16,721 nucleotides of DNA from Pyrinomonadaceae bacterium. GTDB taxonomy: Bacteria; Acidobacteriota; Blastocatellia; Pyrinomonadales; Pyrinomonadaceae. The number at the start of each line of letters is the position of its first letter. Within the stretch, counting starts at the first letter, position 1. The stretch covers positions 1 through 16,721 of the forward strand of contig JACMMN010000033.1 in the NCBI GenBank assembly GCA_014379075.1, given 5' to 3'. The translations under genes and the position numbers were made by a program. Under the pieces are notes generated by a model, which was given only the letters and a program-made list of their open reading frames with translations, was not told where the DNA came from and did no database searches. Positions 14,087 through 16,721 of the stretch are shown piece by piece.

Positions 14087-15541
14087 ATGAAACAACAGAA
14101 AAACGCAATATTGCTGCTTACGCTGATTTTGTTTTCTTCGATCAGCGCAGCGGCACAGGACAAAAACTATTTTCAAACGGATTTTTCGAAAGAAGAATTT
14201 GCGGAACGGAGATCGAAGATATTTGAGAAAATTGGGAAGAATGCTATCGCACTTATACAAGGGGCGAGTGGAGTGGCCGATTTTAACGTATTTCGCCAAT
14301 CCAATGAATTTTATTATCTGACCGGACTCGAAACGCCTCATGCTTACCTGCTGTTGGATGGGCGAAATCAGAGAACGACGCTATATCTTCCTCACCGAGA
14401 TGCGGACAGAGAGAACGGCGAAGGCAAAATCCTCTCAGCGGAAGATGCCGATGTGATCAAAGAACTTACGGGTATCGATCAGGTCCGCGGTGTAGAGTTT
14501 TTATCGTTAAATTTGGTTGGTACTGGATTGATACGCCCTCCGGCACCACTTCTATATACTCCTCTAAGTCCGGCGGAGACCGGAACCGACAGCCGCGATG
14601 AATTATTGAACGGGCAGGCGCGGGTTTCGTCTGACCCGTGGGACGGACGATTTTCGCGTGAGGCTCGGTTCAGACAATTATTGAATGCTCGTACGCCGCA
14701 GTTTGAGATCCGTGATCTATCACCGATATTGGATTCGCTTCGACTTATAAAAAGCAAGAAAGAAATTGATATTATACGCCGGGCTACGGAGATCGCAGGT
14801 TTGGCGATCATTGAAGCAATGCGGTCAACCGAACCCGGTGTTTATGAATACCAGCTCGATGCCGCGGCTAAGTATATTTTCTATTTGAATGGTTCGCGAG
14901 GCGATGGCTATGCTTCTATCATCGGCGGCGGTTCGAACGCTTACATGGGACACTATTTCCGAAAGACGGACAAGCTGAAAGACGGCGATCTGGTTTTAAT
15001 GGACTACGCTCCCGATTATCATTATTACACCAGCGATGTTACCCGCATGTGGGCAGTTAACGGTAAATTTACTCAGGAGCAACGTGAATTATGCAGCTAT
15101 ATCCTAGCGTATCGTGACGCCTTATTCAGGCACGTCCGGCCGGGCGTTACTTCGGATTATGTGCTCGATTCGGCGGCGAAAGACATGGAGAAATATTTGA
15201 TTGGAAAAACGTTCGCCAAACCTGCTCATTTAAAAGCTGTTCAAGCGGGGTTGAAATTTCGCGGCCATTTTCAACATCCGGTTGGTATGGCCGTCCATGA
15301 TGTCGGCAATGTCCGGAATGTGCCTTTGCAGGCGGGAATGGTATTCACTATTGATCCGATGATCTGGATTCCCGAAGAGAAGCTGTATATCCGTATAGAA
15401 GACGTAGCCCTCGTCACCGCCGAAGGAGTCGAGAATCTCAGTGCTTTTGTTCCTTCAAAATTAGAAGATATAGAAAAAACGATGACGGAAAAAGGATTGA
15501 TCCAATTTCGCCCACCGGCATCAATAACAATTGCGAAATAG
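14087..15541 (+). CDS. Exported M24-family aminopeptidase P-like metallopeptidase (Xaa-Pro aminopeptidase)
   Basis: A 484-residue protein with a Sec signal peptide ending SISAAA (likely cleavage before Gln24). An aminopeptidase-P N-terminal domain (about 30-180, QSNEFYYLTGLETPHAYLLL) precedes a pita-bread M24 catalytic domain (about 220-455). Seen metal ligands: Asp306 in VLMDYAPDY, Asp317 in TSDVTRMW, His397 in FQHPVG, Asp423 in FTIDPM and Glu438 in IRIEDVALVT. Proton-shuttle-type His404 is in VHDVG and His289 in MGHYF. Position 423 is Glu in E. coli PepP, so one ligand is conservatively changed; I believe this occurs in a subfamily. Such enzymes remove the N-terminal residue before proline. 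It starts 16 bases after hutU and precedes an exported M1 peptidase, pointing to periplasmic peptide breakdown. An AGGA overlapping the hutU stop is 14 bases from the ATG, farther than usual. Confidence 0.92.
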   Translation: MKQQKNAILLLTLILFSSISAAAQDKNYFQTDFSKEEFAERRSKIFEKIGKNAIALIQGASGVADFNVFRQSNEFYYLTGLETPHAYLLLDGRNQRTTLYLPHRDADRENGEGKILSAEDADVIKELTGIDQVRGVEFLSLNLVGTGLIRPPAPLLYTPLSPAETGTDSRDELLNGQARVSSDPWDGRFSREARFRQLLNARTPQFEIRDLSPILDSLRLIKSKKEIDIIRRATEIAGLAIIEAMRSTEPGVYEYQLDAAAKYIFYLNGSRGDGYASIIGGGSNAYMGHYFRKTDKLKDGDLVLMDYAPDYHYYTSDVTRMWAVNGKFTQEQRELCSYILAYRDALFRHVRPGVTSDYVLDSAAKDMEKYLIGKTFAKPAHLKAVQAGLKFRGHFQHPVGMAVHDVGNVRNVPLQAGMVFTIDPMIWIPEEKLYIRIEDVALVTAEGVENLSAFVPSKLEDIEKTMTEKGLIQFRPPASITIAK

Positions 15542-15595
15542 GCAATATACTCAGGCTCATTTTTATCCGCAGTGAATTCGGTTTTATAGATTTTT

Positions 15596-15600
15596 AGGAG
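15596..15600 (+). promoter_or_regulatory. Ribosome binding site of the M1 peptidase gene
   Basis: AGGAG, 5 bases before the ATG at 15606; it fixes the start of a gene that has no stop within the window. Confidence 0.7.
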
Positions 15601-15605
15601 ACCCA

Positions 15606-16721
15606 ATGAAAACGTTTTTGATCACTCTGTTATTGCTGACCCTTGTGCCGGTTTCTACTTTTGCATTTCGTGATATCTATCCAAAGAGTCCAAAAATAGA
15701 TGTTATTAACTATACGTTCAAATTAGAGTTGTCGGATAAGACAGATGAAATAATCGGGGAAGCGACGATCGGCGTTCGTTTTCTTAGTGATGGAATTCAC
15801 GAACTCAGATTCGACCTAACAAATCGGTCCACATCGTTGAAAGGCAAAGGAATGAGCGTAAGCAGCGTCGTTTCAGATAGCGGCCCGCTTAAATACAGAC
15901 ATGAAAATAATGCAATATATGTCAATCTATCCTCACCTTCGAAAGCTAACATGCGTGCCGAATATATTATTAGGTATCAAGGCGAACCAGCAACAGGCTT
16001 GAAGATCGCGAAAAATAAATACGGCGACCGCACATTTTTCAGCGACAACTGGCCGGACAAGGGCCGTAATTGGCTGCCAATGGTCGATCACCCATATGAT
16101 AAGGCGACAAGCGAATTTATCGTTACGGCACCGAATCATTATCAGGTGGTTTCAAATGGTCTAAAGATAGAAGAAACGGATCTTCCTGATAACCGGCGTC
16201 GCACTCATTGGAAGCAATCGGTGCCAATCGCCTCGTGGCTGTATGTGCTTGGCGTGGCACGTTTTGCGGTTCAGTACGTCGATGATTTTCAAGGAAAATC
16301 GATCCAAACCTGGGTCTATTACCAGGATCGAGACGCGGGTTTTTATGATTTTGCCGATCTCACCAAGAAAGTGTTGGAATTTTACAGCAATTCCATCGGT
16401 CCTTATTCTTACGAAAAATTAGCCAATATTCAATCGAATAGTGTCGGCGGGGGCATGGAAGCTGCTTCCGCGATTTTTTATGATGAAAAATCGGTCACCG
16501 GCAAGCGAACCGAGCGGTGGCGGAACGTGATCATACATGAGATCGCCCATCAATGGTTCGGCAACGCAGTAACCGAAAAGGACTGGGATGAAATTTGGTT
16601 GAGCGAAGGCTTTGCGACTTACTTCACTTTGTTGTTTATCGAACATCAGTATGGAAGGGACGCGTTTGTCGACGGCTTGAAATCAAGCAAAACCTCTGTC
16701 GATGCATTTCATAAAAAAAAT
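15606..16721 (+). CDS. Exported M1-family zinc aminopeptidase, 3'-truncated by the window edge
   Basis: The frame is open from the ATG at 15606 to the last base (372 codons, no stop), so the C-terminal part lies outside. Seen: a signal peptide (MKTFLITLLLLTLVPVSTFA, residues 1-20), an N-terminal beta domain (about 25-210, INYTFKLELSD), and a GAMEN-like substrate motif written here GGGMEAAS. The gluzincin signature is HEIAH with His311, Glu312 and His315, followed after 18 residues by zinc ligand Glu334 in WLSEGFATYF. M1 enzymes remove N-terminal residues from peptides; this one should act in the periplasm or outside. It follows the M24 gene by 64 bases with its own good ribosome site and is probably in the hutU operon. 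Family is certain; aminopeptidase specificity cannot be judged. Confidence 0.94.
   Translation, partial: MKTFLITLLLLTLVPVSTFAFRDIYPKSPKIDVINYTFKLELSDKTDEIIGEATIGVRFLSDGIHELRFDLTNRSTSLKGKGMSVSSVVSDSGPLKYRHENNAIYVNLSSPSKANMRAEYIIRYQGEPATGLKIAKNKYGDRTFFSDNWPDKGRNWLPMVDHPYDKATSEFIVTAPNHYQVVSNGLKIEETDLPDNRRRTHWKQSVPIASWLYVLGVARFAVQYVDDFQGKSIQTWVYYQDRDAGFYDFADLTKKVLEFYSNSIGPYSYEKLANIQSNSVGGGMEAASAIFYDEKSVTGKRTERWRNVIIHEIAHQWFGNAVTEKDWDEIWLSEGFATYFTLLFIEHQYGRDAFVDGLKSSKTSVDAFHKKN

Noticed and set aside
1..16721. CRISPR array, tRNA, rRNA, transposase or phage genes
   Set aside because: No regularly spaced direct repeats, cloverleaf-like segments or such proteins were seen; the only repeats are the three palindromic copies described.

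Overview
The window reads as a piece of a Gram-negative chromosome, most likely Acidobacteriota and probably near class Blastocatellia. This is inferred from the Oar-like TonB-type receptor with an N-terminal carboxypeptidase-regulatory domain, the many Sec-exported proteins and lipoproteins, the roughly balanced base composition, and protein sequences resembling what I recall from that group. No rRNA, tRNA, CRISPR array, insertion sequence or phage gene was seen. Coding density is high, and only one gap exceeds 300 bases.

Layout. (1) Positions 1-1407, plus strand: the 3' part of a fumarylacetoacetate-hydrolase-family gene overlapping a short-chain dehydrogenase, probably the end of a deoxy-sugar-acid (fuconate/rhamnonate type) degradation operon. 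(2) 1408-1951: a 544-base gap with no convincing gene. (3) 1952-5837, plus: a GT4 glycosyltransferase followed after 19 bases by an Oar-like outer-membrane receptor. (4) 5845-8797, minus: a tight three-gene cassette in which two paralogous M15/VanY-like exported proteins, one a predicted lipoprotein and the other with an ordinary signal peptide, flank a zinc-ribbon / single-TM / SH3-like membrane protein. (5) 8843-11697, minus: hutH and hutI of histidine degradation, directly upstream of that cassette on the same strand. (6) 11824-12303, minus: an exported YciI-like protein. (7) 12424-16721, plus: hutU (urocanase), an exported M24 aminopeptidase-P-like enzyme, and an exported M1 metallopeptidase that runs off the right edge.

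How it fits together. HutH, HutU and HutI take histidine through urocanate and imidazolonepropionate to formiminoglutamate. They are split between two divergent units separated by the YciI-like gene. The later formiminoglutamate step is not in the window. The hutU unit continues into two secreted peptidases, which suggests peptide scavenging feeding amino-acid catabolism. The hutI-hutH unit may read through into the M15/SH3 cell-envelope cassette.

The most unusual finding is a 34-base palindromic repeat related to GTCAGAACC...GGTTCTGAC. One complete copy lies in frame inside the hutH coding sequence (residues 320-331). Two further copies in opposite orientation fill the gap between the YciI-like gene and hutI, one arm ending three bases from the hutI start codon.
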